Assembly (NCBI RefSeq): GCF_002115805.1
Contig: NZ_JFKC01000024.1
Location: 1 to 64,000, forward strand
Length of the DNA stretch: 64,000 nucleotides
Source: Marivita geojedonensis
GTDB taxonomy: Bacteria > Pseudomonadota > Alphaproteobacteria > Rhodobacterales > Rhodobacteraceae
Direction: 5' to 3'
Shown piece after piece: positions 21,305 through 30,245 of this stretch. Below the pieces are notes generated by a model. The model was not told the DNA's origin, made no database searches, and worked only from the letters and a program-made list of their open reading frames with translations. A program made the translations under genes and the position numbers. The first letter of the stretch is position 1, and each line of letters opens with the position of its first letter.

Positions 21305-22639
21305 ATGGATCCTGATGTCGTCTCACCAGAAACCCTGACCGAGGTCACACTCGACCTATACGTTTGGGCAGAGGCCTTTCTGACAAGTCTGCTGCGACCA
21401 TGGAACGCCTACCAACTTCTGATTGCGCTTGGCGTTTTCTTAACGGCCCATCTTCTCTCTGCGATCATCAAGCCACGTATGCACGAGTGGATGCGTGGTC
21501 TCGAAGGATGGCCAAAATGGCGCATGCGGGCTTTGGTGGTGTTTCACCGACGCCTGCGCATGGCTCTCTTCGTGGTGTTGATCTGGCTTGTGGTCTTCGT
21601 CATGCGCGAAATCACCTGGCCATCGCGATCATACCTTTTGGCAATCATTGCCAATCTTGCGACAGCATGGCTTCTCATTGCCTTTGCGACCCGCCTTATC
21701 AAGAACACGCTCATGCGCGGTATCGTGCGATACGGCGCGTGGATTTGGGTCACGCTGTCCATTACGGGTCTGTCTGACGAAGCTCAGGCTCTGCTTGACA
21801 GCGCGGCTTTCAGCATTGGCGACATGCGCGTCTCAATTTGGTTGGTTATCCAAGCAATTGTCATCGTTGCAACACTTCTGACACTGGCTCGCATCATCAG
21901 CAGCACCACGGCCGCGTCGATCCGACGGAATGAAGATATTTCACCGTCAATGCAGGTTCTTGCAATCAAGTTCCTGCAGGTTGCGCTCTTTGGAACGGCC
22001 TTTTTTCTTGGTTTACGGATCGTCGGAGTTGATCTGACAGGGCTTGCCGTTCTGTCAGGTGCGATCGGTGTCGGCCTCGGTTTTGGCCTCCAAAAGGTCG
22101 TGTCGAACCTGGTCTCAGGCATCATCATCCTTCTCGACAAGTCGATCAAACCGGGTGACGTGATCTCTCTGGGCGACACTTTCGGATGGATCAACAGCTT
22201 GGGCGCGCGTTATGTGAGCGTGGTCACGCGTGACGGCAAGGAATACCTGATCCCAAATGAAGACCTCATCACCGGGCAGGTGGTGAACTGGTCTCATTCC
22301 AACGAATTCGTACGTTTGGATATCTATTTTGGAACAGCCTACTCTGACGACCCCCACAAGGTGCGGGAAATCGCGATCAATGCGGCGAAGTCGGTAGATC
22401 GCGTACTGAGCTTCAAACCTCCGGTCTGTCACATCGTCGGTTTCGGAGACAGTTCGGTTGACTACATCCTGCGCTTCTGGATCCGCGATCCCACAGGCGG
22501 GCTGACCAACATCCGGGGCAATGTCTATCTGGCCCTTTGGGATGCGTTCCACGAAAATGGAATTTCGATTCCGTTCCCGCAACGAGAGGTGAAGCTGCTC
22601 GAAGGATCGGAGCTTGCGACAAAATCGCTCCCCGACTGA
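21305..22639 (+). CDS. MscS family mechanosensitive ion channel
   Basis: This 444-residue channel protein protects against hypo-osmotic shock or has a related role. About six N-terminal transmembrane segments are visible, more than the three of E. coli MscS. They are followed by the pore-lining helix region VLSGAIGVGLGFGLQKVV and the family signature SGIIILLDKSIKPGDVI, then the beta-rich cytoplasmic domain (YLIPNEDLITGQVVNWSHS). The ribosome site is weak. It is probably transcribed with the small upstream gene. Confidence 0.9.
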   Translation: MDPDVVSPETLTEVTLDLYVWAEAFLTSLLRPWNAYQLLIALGVFLTAHLLSAIIKPRMHEWMRGLEGWPKWRMRALVVFHRRLRMALFVVLIWLVVFVMREITWPSRSYLLAIIANLATAWLLIAFATRLIKNTLMRGIVRYGAWIWVTLSITGLSDEAQALLDSAAFSIGDMRVSIWLVIQAIVIVATLLTLARIISSTTAASIRRNEDISPSMQVLAIKFLQVALFGTAFFLGLRIVGVDLTGLAVLSGAIGVGLGFGLQKVVSNLVSGIIILLDKSIKPGDVISLGDTFGWINSLGARYVSVVTRDGKEYLIPNEDLITGQVVNWSHSNEFVRLDIYFGTAYSDDPHKVREIAINAAKSVDRVLSFKPPVCHIVGFGDSSVDYILRFWIRDPTGGLTNIRGNVYLALWDAFHENGISIPFPQREVKLLEGSELATKSLPD

Positions 22640-22707
22640 CGGACGGTTGCGGCTGACTCCGCCTATCGGCTCGCACATACTGTCTTCGATTAGTTAGGGA
22701 GTCTTTT

Positions 22708-23886
22708 ATGGCAGACGAAATCGTACTTCTCGACGGTGCGCGCACCGCAATCGGCACCTTTGGCGGATCATTGGCTGCCACGCCTCCGATCGATCTCGGC
22801 GCAGCGGTGGCCAAGGCTGCAATGGAACGTTCCGGGGTCGAGGGCGGACAAATCGGGCATGTTGTCTACGGTCATGTCATCAACACCGAACCCCGCGACA
22901 TGTACCTCAGCCGCGTCGCAGCAATGCAGGCCGGAATCCCGGACACGACACCTGCCATGAACGTGAACCGTCTTTGCGGATCGGGCGCACAGGCCATCGT
23001 TTCGGCCATTCAGTCCTTGATGCTGGGCGATGCGGAATTCGCTCTGGCCGGTGGCGCAGAAAGCATGAGCCGTTCTCCCTATATCGTGCCGGACCAGCGG
23101 TGGGGCGCGAAGATGGGTGACATCCGCACGCTCGACATGATGCTTGGCGCGCTGAACTGTCCCTTCGGCACAGGCCACATGGGCGTGACGGCAGAAAACG
23201 TTGCCGCCGAGCATGACATCACCCGTGACGCGCAGGATGCGTTTGCGCTTGAAAGCCAAAAACGCGCGGCGAAAGCCATTGAGGAAGGCCGCTTCAAGAG
23301 CCAAGTCATTCCGATTGAGGTCAAAGTCAAACGCGACATGGTGCCGTTCGACACGGATGAGCACCCCAAGGCCACCACGTTGGAAACGCTTGGCGGTCTG
23401 AAAACCGTGTTCCGGAAAGATGGCACCGTCACCGCCGGAAACGCCTCGGGTATCAATGATGGTGCTGCGGCTGTTGTTCTGGCCACCGCGTCTGCGGCCG
23501 AAAAGGCCGGTCTCAAACCCAAAGCGCGCATTCTGGGATACGCTCATGCGGGCGTCCGCCCCGAGGTGATGGGCATCGGGCCTGTGCCTGCGGTCGAGAA
23601 CCTGCTCAAGCGTACTGGTCTGTCGATCAATGATTTCGACGTGATTGAAAGCAACGAGGCCTTTGCGGCACAGGCACTTGCCGTGAACAAAGGGCTTGGT
23701 CTTGACCCTGCCAAGGTCAACCCGAACGGCGGCGCAATTGCGCTCGGCCATCCTGTCGGCGCGACTGGAGCGATCATCACCGTCAAAGCGCTCTATGAAT
23801 TGGAGCGCATCGGCGGATCGAAAGCGCTCATCACCATGTGCATTGGTGGCGGTCAGGGTATCGCCTTGGCTATCGAACGCCTGTAA
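22708..23886 (+). CDS. Acetyl-CoA C-acyltransferase (thiolase)
   Basis: This is a 392-residue thiolase. The acylated nucleophile is Cys90 in NRLCGSGAQAI; the second half has the active-site His in GGAIALGHPVGATGA and the proton-transfer Cys in MCIGGGQGIAL. Both directions are possible: thiolytic cleavage in beta-oxidation, or condensation for acetoacetyl-CoA/PHB. It is not next to phaB, so the role cannot be fixed. It has its own AGGGAG ribosome site and a strong terminator-like hairpin after it. Confidence 0.93.
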   Translation: MADEIVLLDGARTAIGTFGGSLAATPPIDLGAAVAKAAMERSGVEGGQIGHVVYGHVINTEPRDMYLSRVAAMQAGIPDTTPAMNVNRLCGSGAQAIVSAIQSLMLGDAEFALAGGAESMSRSPYIVPDQRWGAKMGDIRTLDMMLGALNCPFGTGHMGVTAENVAAEHDITRDAQDAFALESQKRAAKAIEEGRFKSQVIPIEVKVKRDMVPFDTDEHPKATTLETLGGLKTVFRKDGTVTAGNASGINDGAAAVVLATASAAEKAGLKPKARILGYAHAGVRPEVMGIGPVPAVENLLKRTGLSINDFDVIESNEAFAAQALAVNKGLGLDPAKVNPNGGAIALGHPVGATGAIITVKALYELERIGGSKALITMCIGGGQGIALAIERL

Positions 23887-23910
23887 CCCAAGGGCACACT
23901 CCGCTTTGCA

Positions 23911-23938
23911 AACCCGGCTGACCACCCTCAGCCGGGTT
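23911..23938 (+). terminator. Terminator-like hairpin after the thiolase gene
   Basis: An 11-bp perfect stem (AACCCGGCTGA/TCAGCCGGGTT) with a 6-base loop lies 24 bases after the stop. The trailing sequence is AATTCATTCTTC rather than a clean T-run, so efficiency is uncertain. Confidence 0.65.
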
Positions 23939-23994
23939 AATTCATTCTTCAGCATGATCCCGGACAGTCCCAAAACGGAATGACGGAGGACTGG

Positions 23995-26139
23995 ATGAGT
24001 CTCGCCAACAAACTGGCAGAGGAACGGCGTGCCCGTTTGGCCGCTGAACGCCTTTTGGAACTCAAGCAGGCCGAACTTTTCGCCGCCAATCGCAAGCTGG
24101 GCAACCACGCACAGCAGCTCAGCAACGAAATCGTCGAGACGCGGGCCGAGGTGGCGATGGTGCGCGGAGAGAACCAGCGCGTAAAAACCGAATTGGGCGT
24201 CGCCAACGAAAAGATTCAGATCGCGGAACGCCGTCTGTGGCATTCCATCGAGACAATTCAGGACGGTTTCGCATTCTTCGACTCCGACAACCGCATGATC
24301 GTCGCCAATCGTGCCTATCTTGCAGTGTTCGACGATTTGGAAGAGGTGCAGCCGGGTATCACATACCCACGCATCCTTCAGCTTCTGACCGAGGAAGGCA
24401 TTGTCAATATCGGCAAAGAACACCCCGCCGAGTGGCGGGCCCGAATGCAGGATCGGTGGCAGCAGGATGATCCCACGCCGATGGAAATCCAGCTTTGGAA
24501 TGGTGAACACGTCCGGATCTTCGACCGCCGCGGGCCTTCGGGCGATGTGGTCAGCCTTGCACTCAACATTACATCCAGCGTCCGCTACGAAGAACAGCTG
24601 CGAGAAGCCCGGGAACGGGCCGAAACGGCAAACCGGGCCAAATCGGCCTTTCTGGCCAACATGAGCCACGAAATCCGGACACCCATGAACGGAGTTGTCG
24701 GGATGGCCGACCTGCTGACCGAAACCGAACTCGATACCGAACAAAGATTGTTTGTCGATACGATCAAAAACTCTGCCGAGGCGCTATTGGTTATTATCAA
24801 CGACGTCCTCGATTACTCGAAAATCGACGCAGACAAACTTGTTCTGCATCCGGAAGCTTTTGACCTTGAACAGACTTTTCAGGAGGTGATCACACTCTTG
24901 CAGCCATCGTCACAGGCAAAAGGGTTTGCTGTAATCCTCGACTATGACGTGTTCCTCCCGACCAGGTTCATTGCCGATCCGGGGCGCATTCGTCAGATCG
25001 TCACGAATCTGATGGGCAACGCCGTAAAGTTTACGCTCGATGGCCAGGTCGTTCTTCGGGTGGTTGGAGAGACCTCCAATGGGACGACCAGAAAACTCAA
25101 TATCACGGTTGAGGACACAGGCATTGGCATCGCCGAGGACAAGATCGATCACGTCTTTGGAGAATTCAATCAGGTCGAAGATGACCGCAATCGTCAGTTC
25201 GAAGGGACTGGTCTTGGACTGACCATCACCAAACGACTGGTCGAACTGATGGGGGGCAATATCTGGGTCACGTCCAAAGAAGGGGAAGGAAGCTGCTTCG
25301 GATTCTCTGTGGTCCTTCCCGTCGATCTGCAAAACGACACGGAACTCGCGAAAATCGATCCACAGTTAAAGAACATATTGGTGATCGACGAAGGCACAGG
25401 AAAGACCGGGGCACTTCTGACCGACCAGATCAGGGCCTTCGGCGGCAAACCATGTCTGTGTATCGACCCATCGGAACTGACGGAGTCGATGTTTGAGTCC
25501 GCCAATTTGGTCGTGCTTTCTCTGGAACCGCACCACCCGATGTTCAGAAAGACCCTCACGGTCATGCGAAGGCTGAGTGCAGAAACCCCTGTTCTGATCG
25601 TATCCCGGGACCCGAAAGGCGTGACCGACACGGGACTGGAACAAACACAAACGATTCAGCGGCCTTATGCGCGTACCGCCCTGTTCGACGCGATACAGAC
25701 TTTGGCGATCCCCAAGGCACAAAAGCCGCCGACGGCCGAGAACTGCGGAGAATCCCAACCAAAAGTGCTCTTGGCCGAGGATAACCTCACCAACCAATTG
25801 GTATTCCGCAAAATGGTGCGCAAACTGCGGATTGATCTTCGTATGGCCAATGATGGGTTTGAGGCTGTCACTGCCTTCGAAACTGAGCGCCCGGATGTCA
25901 TCTTCATGGACATTTCAATGCCCGGAATGGACGGGAAAGAGGCAACTGCACGTATACGCGCGCTTGAGGGCAATGGCCCAAATGTACCAATCATCGCTGT
26001 AACCGCGCATGCAATGGACGGCGATCGCGATATGGTTCTGGATGCCGGATTGACCGACTACCTTACCAAGCCGCTGCGCAAGGATGCTTTGATCGAGAAA
26101 CTCGAACTCTATTGTCCACAGTTTCAGTTGGCGTCGTAA
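23995..26139 (+). CDS. Hybrid sensor histidine kinase/response regulator
   Basis: This is a 714-residue soluble-looking hybrid kinase. The start at 23995 follows GGAGGA; ATG 23980 has no ribosome site. Domain order: an N-terminal coiled coil (~1-75), a PAS domain (~80-190, IQDGFAFFDSDNRMIVANR), HisKA with the phospho-His in NMSHEIRTPMNG (~His225), HATPase (NLMGNAVKFT, DTGIGIAED, GTGLGLTITKRL), a receiver-like segment lacking a clear phospho-Asp, and a full C-terminal receiver with LLAEDNLTNQ and IFMDISMPGMDG. No membrane segment is seen. Its 3' end overlaps the convergent yaaA gene by 16 bases. The signal is unknown. Confidence 0.92.
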   Translation: MSLANKLAEERRARLAAERLLELKQAELFAANRKLGNHAQQLSNEIVETRAEVAMVRGENQRVKTELGVANEKIQIAERRLWHSIETIQDGFAFFDSDNRMIVANRAYLAVFDDLEEVQPGITYPRILQLLTEEGIVNIGKEHPAEWRARMQDRWQQDDPTPMEIQLWNGEHVRIFDRRGPSGDVVSLALNITSSVRYEEQLREARERAETANRAKSAFLANMSHEIRTPMNGVVGMADLLTETELDTEQRLFVDTIKNSAEALLVIINDVLDYSKIDADKLVLHPEAFDLEQTFQEVITLLQPSSQAKGFAVILDYDVFLPTRFIADPGRIRQIVTNLMGNAVKFTLDGQVVLRVVGETSNGTTRKLNITVEDTGIGIAEDKIDHVFGEFNQVEDDRNRQFEGTGLGLTITKRLVELMGGNIWVTSKEGEGSCFGFSVVLPVDLQNDTELAKIDPQLKNILVIDEGTGKTGALLTDQIRAFGGKPCLCIDPSELTESMFESANLVVLSLEPHHPMFRKTLTVMRRLSAETPVLIVSRDPKGVTDTGLEQTQTIQRPYARTALFDAIQTLAIPKAQKPPTAENCGESQPKVLLAEDNLTNQLVFRKMVRKLRIDLRMANDGFEAVTAFETERPDVIFMDISMPGMDGKEATARIRALEGNGPNVPIIAVTAHAMDGDRDMVLDAGLTDYLTKPLRKDALIEKLELYCPQFQLAS

Positions 26140-26903
26140 GGACGTACAAAAACCGGTGCGTCGGGTTTGGAGAGGTCTTCACGGTAGGCGTAACCGCCCA
26201 GATCGAAATCAAGGATACCTGCAGGGTCCGTCAGCCGCCGCTGGATGATGAACCGGGCCATCGATCCGCGTGCTTTCTTGGCAAAGAAGCTAACGATTTT
26301 CGGCCCTTTGCCGTCGCCCTTATCCTCCATGAAGGCCGGAGTGATAATTCGCAAACCAAGAGGTTTTACCGGAACCGCCCCGAAATATTCCTGGCTTGCG
26401 CAATTGATCAGCGTGTCGGTCTTGAGGTCAGCTGCCTGCGCCCTGAGTTCCTTTGCGATCTGGTCACGCCAGTAGTCATAGAGATTGCCACCGCGCCGGG
26501 TTTTCAGTCGGCTTCCCATCTCAAGGCGGTAGGCCTGAATACCATCAAGCGGGCGCAGAATACCGTAAAGGCCCGAAAGAATACGGAGGTGATCCTGCGC
26601 CCAGCGCAATTCGTCCGTGTCCAGCGACGCCGCCTCCAGACCCTGATAGGTGTCTCCCGCGAATGCCAGCGCGGCGGGGCGCAGGTCATCGATCGACGGG
26701 GACTCGTCGAAGTCGCGAAAGCGGTCACGGTTCAACTTTGCCAAATCGTCGCTCAGGTCCATCAGCGCCTTGAGACTGCCCAGCGTCAGATTACGCGCGG
26801 TCTTTGCCAGCCTGTTGGCGTCATCCTGAAAGACCGGTTCGGTCATCGCCACATCGCGCTCGGACCAGTCAAGGCGTTTGGCCGGAGAAATCACGACAAG
26901 CAT
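26124..26903 (-). CDS. yaaA: Peroxide stress protein YaaA (DUF328)
   Basis: The 259-residue protein begins MLVVISPAKRLDW, the family hallmark, and has LSGLYGILRPLDGIQAYRLEMG and the Arg/Lys-rich SFFAKKARGSMARF segment. In E. coli, YaaA limits intracellular iron and oxidative damage and binds DNA. The gene is convergent with the hybrid kinase, overlapping it by 16 bases, and follows recQ by 36 bases on the same strand. Confidence 0.93.
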   Translation of the reverse strand: MLVVISPAKRLDWSERDVAMTEPVFQDDANRLAKTARNLTLGSLKALMDLSDDLAKLNRDRFRDFDESPSIDDLRPAALAFAGDTYQGLEAASLDTDELRWAQDHLRILSGLYGILRPLDGIQAYRLEMGSRLKTRRGGNLYDYWRDQIAKELRAQAADLKTDTLINCASQEYFGAVPVKPLGLRIITPAFMEDKGDGKGPKIVSFFAKKARGSMARFIIQRRLTDPAGILDFDLGGYAYREDLSKPDAPVFVRPYDAN

Positions 26904-26939
26904 GGGAGTACCTTCCTAGAATTCAGAGTTCCGAACGAT

Positions 26940-28994
26940 CTAGTGCGCAGCCCTCAAAACGTCCAGAAACGTCTCTGCAAAACGGTCAGCGTGTCGCTCC
27001 CCGATAATTCGTGCAATCCCGCGTTCATCACGCGGTCTGTTCTGCGCAAGCTTGGCCAGTTGACCGGCGCTGCACGACATCGGCTTGAGCGTGCCACATT
27101 CCCCTCGGATCAGTTGGGCCTGCGACTGCAGTAGCGCATCGTAGAGGCCGCCCGCGTCACTGGTCGCCAGTTTGCGGCGGGCGGGATGGGTTTCTGGAAC
27201 ATCTCCCGCGATGACTTCGAGAAAGGCACGCCCGTACCGTTCTAGCTTTTTCGCACCGACACCGTTGATCCGCGCCATGTCGTCCAGCGTCTTGGGCCGC
27301 GTTTCTGCCATTTCGATGAGCGTTCGGTCGGGAAAGATGACATAGGCCGGAACCGACAGGTCCTCGGCCAGCGCGCGGCGTTTCGCCTTGAGCGCCGAAA
27401 GAAGCGGCGCGTCCTCGTCACTGACCAGCGTGCGCACCTGTGGCCTGCGCTCGCTGGCGGCCTCTATGCTGTCACGACGCAGCGAGATCGTCTGTTCGCC
27501 CCGCAGGATCGGGCGAGCCGCTTCGGTCATCACAAGTGCCCCGTGCCGTTCTGAATCCGGGCGCATCAGGTCGTGACCCATCATCTGGCGGAACACTGCC
27601 TGCCACTCACCGCGTTTCAGATCCTTGCCGACACCGAATGTCGGCAGCGTGTCGTGACTGCGCTGAAGGACCTTTTCGGTTTTCGTACCCAGCAGAATAT
27701 CGATCAGATGTCCCGCACCAAAACTTTCGCCCGTCCGCAACGCCGCCGACAGCGCCTTGCGCACCGCTTCGGTGCCGTCGAACACCTCGGCCGGCTTGTC
27801 GCACAGATCGCAATTGCCGCAGGACACCTCGGATTCACCGAAATACCCCAGCAATGTCTTGCGTCGGCATTCCAGCGCTTCGGCCAGCCCGAGCAAGGCA
27901 TTCAGACGCCCGTGGTCGGCATGACGGCGTTCCGGCGGGGCCAGACCTTCGTCGATCTGCGAGCGGCGCAGACGGATGTCATCGGCCCCGTATAGCGTCA
28001 GGGTTTCGGCAGGAGCGCCGTCGCGTCCGGCGCGACCGATTTCCTGGTAATACGCTTCGATGGACTTTGGCAGATCGGCATGGGCCACCCAGCGGATATC
28101 GGGTTTGTCGACGCCCATGCCGAATGCAACCGTGGCGACAACGATCAACCCGTCCTCGGTGGCAAAACGTGCTTCGACCTCTCGACGCTGATCCGCCTCC
28201 ATCCCACCGTGATAGGCGCAGGCCGCGTGACCTTCGGCATTCAGCGCCTGCGCCAGCGACTCGGTCTTTGCGCGGGTGCCGCAATAGACGATGCCAGACT
28301 GCCCCTTGCGGGCAGCGGCGAACTGCATGATCTGCTGGCGCGGCTTGTTCTTAGGTTCAAACATCAGGTGGATGTTCGGCCTGTCGAACCCGCGCAGGAA
28401 GGTGCGCGGCGGCTGCCCGTCAAACAGACGGGTGACGATTTCCTCCTGCGTTTCCGCATCTGCGGTTGCGGTGAACGCCGCCAGCGGCACATCGAGCGCG
28501 CGTCGCAATTCCCCGATACGCAAGTAGTCGGGCCGGAAATCGTGGCCCCATTGGCTCACGCAATGGGCCTCATCGACAGCGATCAGAGACACACCCGCCT
28601 GCTGCAGCATCCGTTGCGTGGCGGTCGAGGCAAGCCGTTCTGGCGCGAGGTACAGCAGCTTGAGCGCGCCGGAATGAAGCATGTCCCACACGGCGTCGTT
28701 TTCCGCGTCGGTATTGGCCGAGGTCAGCGCACCTGCCGCAACACCCGCTTCGCGCAGTCCCCGTACCTGATCGCGCATCAGGGCGATCAGCGGGGAAATG
28801 ACCACCGTCACACCGTGCCGGAACAGCGCCGGAAGCTGGAAGCACAGAGACTTTCCACCGCCGGTCGGCATGATGGCAAGCACGTTTTCCCCGCGCGTGA
28901 CGGCATCCACGATCTCGGACTGGCCGGGACGGAAGCTGTCGAATCCAAAGACGTCGCGCAGAATCGCGTCTGCGTCGGACATGTCGCGGGGCAT
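26940..28994 (-). CDS. recQ: ATP-dependent DNA helicase RecQ
   Basis: RecQ is a superfamily 2 3'-5' helicase in recombination and replication-fork repair. The 684-residue protein has motif I IMPTGGGKSLCF, the DEAH box VDEAHCVSQWGHDFRPDY, motif VI QEIGRAGRDG, the zinc-binding cysteines (ECRRKTLLGYF then CGNCDLC), a winged-helix region, and a C-terminal HRDC domain (MARINGVGAKKLERYGRAFL). A second ATG 12 bases in is an alternative start. It is followed by yaaA on the same strand. Confidence 0.95.
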   Translation of the reverse strand: MPRDMSDADAILRDVFGFDSFRPGQSEIVDAVTRGENVLAIMPTGGGKSLCFQLPALFRHGVTVVISPLIALMRDQVRGLREAGVAAGALTSANTDAENDAVWDMLHSGALKLLYLAPERLASTATQRMLQQAGVSLIAVDEAHCVSQWGHDFRPDYLRIGELRRALDVPLAAFTATADAETQEEIVTRLFDGQPPRTFLRGFDRPNIHLMFEPKNKPRQQIMQFAAARKGQSGIVYCGTRAKTESLAQALNAEGHAACAYHGGMEADQRREVEARFATEDGLIVVATVAFGMGVDKPDIRWVAHADLPKSIEAYYQEIGRAGRDGAPAETLTLYGADDIRLRRSQIDEGLAPPERRHADHGRLNALLGLAEALECRRKTLLGYFGESEVSCGNCDLCDKPAEVFDGTEAVRKALSAALRTGESFGAGHLIDILLGTKTEKVLQRSHDTLPTFGVGKDLKRGEWQAVFRQMMGHDLMRPDSERHGALVMTEAARPILRGEQTISLRRDSIEAASERRPQVRTLVSDEDAPLLSALKAKRRALAEDLSVPAYVIFPDRTLIEMAETRPKTLDDMARINGVGAKKLERYGRAFLEVIAGDVPETHPARRKLATSDAGGLYDALLQSQAQLIRGECGTLKPMSCSAGQLAKLAQNRPRDERGIARIIGERHADRFAETFLDVLRAAH

Positions 28995-29208
28995 GGATGA
29001 CCTGTCAGGTTCTTAACTACATCTGCTCTTAGGCTGACAGTCTCATACTAAGGATGCGTGAACAAGTTTGGATTGCCGTATCAATCCAAGGATTTGACCC
29101 ATCCTCGCTTTTGGAAAGGACGCGCCATTACCCACGAAAGGTGGCGCCTCGAAAGTCGGGCAACCCAGGACGCGAATCTGCCAGTTTCAGACCGTGCGGC
29201 ATTGCAGG

Positions 29209-29502
29209 TCAGAACCCGTAGAAGAAACCTGCGTTGTTCTGAAGAACGATGCGGATGATGTAGACACCGATCAGCGCGACGAGCGGAGCAAGGTCAATCC
29301 CGGACATCGGTGGCAGGATGCGTCGCAGCCGGGAATAGAGCGGTTCGAGAATCCGAATCAGGGCATCCCAGATCTGCGCGACGATAGGCTGACGCAGGTT
29401 CAGGACCTGGAAATTGATCAGCCAACTCATGATGACATGAGCGATGATGAAGAACCACACCACGTCGAGAAGCAGCATGAGGATCTGGTACAGCGATTGC
29501 AT
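29209..29502 (-). CDS. YggT family membrane protein
   Basis: This 97-residue protein has two hydrophobic segments, LLLDVVWFFIIAHVIMSWLI (~11-30) and APLVALIGVYIIRIVL (~72-87), with the family segment ILEPLYSRLRRILPPMSGID between them. The open frame continues upstream but ATG 29502 begins the conserved part. YggT proteins are linked to osmotic or divisome roles, but function is unsettled. It is divergent from the thioesterase gene. Confidence 0.88.
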   Translation of the reverse strand: MQSLYQILMLLLDVVWFFIIAHVIMSWLINFQVLNLRQPIVAQIWDALIRILEPLYSRLRRILPPMSGIDLAPLVALIGVYIIRIVLQNNAGFFYGF

Positions 29503-29639
29503 CGGACTGAGTTCCTTCGTCAATAACAGCGTTAGACCTAGGCGCTGTCGCCGGGAAGAACAAGTCAGTGCAGTTTCCGCGAGGTCGCGGTTGACGTTGC
29601 TCCTGCTTGGGTCAACCAAGGCCCGAACAGGAGGCACTG

Positions 29640-30191
29640 ATGTATCCCTTTGTCCGCATGGCGCTTGGTATCTGGAAAGCGCGCACCGCCCCAAAGCTCG
29701 GTCCGTTTGGCACTTATGTCTCGCACCATCGCTGCTGGCCGTGGGACATCGATATGTGGATGGAACTGAACAATGGCCGGACCCTGACTCTCTATGACCT
29801 TGGGCGTATCCCCCTGGCACAGGTGAACGGTCTTCTGTCGATGGTACGCAGCGAGCGCTGGGGCCTGACAATGGCGGGCGTTGTCGTTCGCTACAGGCGG
29901 CGCATCCGGACCTTTGAGCGGTTTGAAATGCGCAGCCGTCTGCTGTGCTGGGACGAGCGTTTTCTGTATATTGAACAGTCGATGTGGAAAGAGAATGGCG
30001 AGTGCGCCAACCACGCCGTCTACCGTTCTGCTGTGACCGACCGGAACGGAATAGTGCCTACCGAACGTGTGATCGCCGCGATGGGCATGGCGGGAACGCC
30101 CTCTCCAGAGACGCCCGATTGGGTGGAAATGTGGCTTCATGCAGAGGACGCTCGTCCCTGGCCCCCCATGCAGGAAACAGTTCAGCAATAA
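29640..30191 (+). CDS. Thioesterase family protein (hotdog fold, 4HBT_2 type)
   Basis: The 183-residue product resembles the THEM6/acyl-CoA thioesterase group: RCWPWDIDMWMELNNGR carries the hotdog active-site region, and FERFEMRSRLLCWDERFLYIEQ follows. The start at 29640 has AGGAGG 6 bases upstream; a longer frame from 29607 lacks a ribosome site. The substrate is unknown. It lies 54 bases before an MFS gene on the same strand. Confidence 0.8.
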   Translation: MYPFVRMALGIWKARTAPKLGPFGTYVSHHRCWPWDIDMWMELNNGRTLTLYDLGRIPLAQVNGLLSMVRSERWGLTMAGVVVRYRRRIRTFERFEMRSRLLCWDERFLYIEQSMWKENGECANHAVYRSAVTDRNGIVPTERVIAAMGMAGTPSPETPDWVEMWLHAEDARPWPPMQETVQQ

Positions 30192-30245
30192 CGATGCTTG
30201 TCGCTCTGGCGTTTCGCACTCATAACCCCGGAAGGGGGATTTGGA

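Noticed and set aside
22768-24744. 658-codon open frame on the minus strand opposite the thiolase and kinase genes
   Set aside because: It runs antisense to two genes with clear family motifs, shows no recognisable domain, and long antisense frames are expected in GC-rich DNA.
29058-29258. 66-codon plus-strand frame between recQ and YggT genes
   Set aside because: No ribosome site, Arg-rich composition, and it runs into the antisense of the YggT gene.
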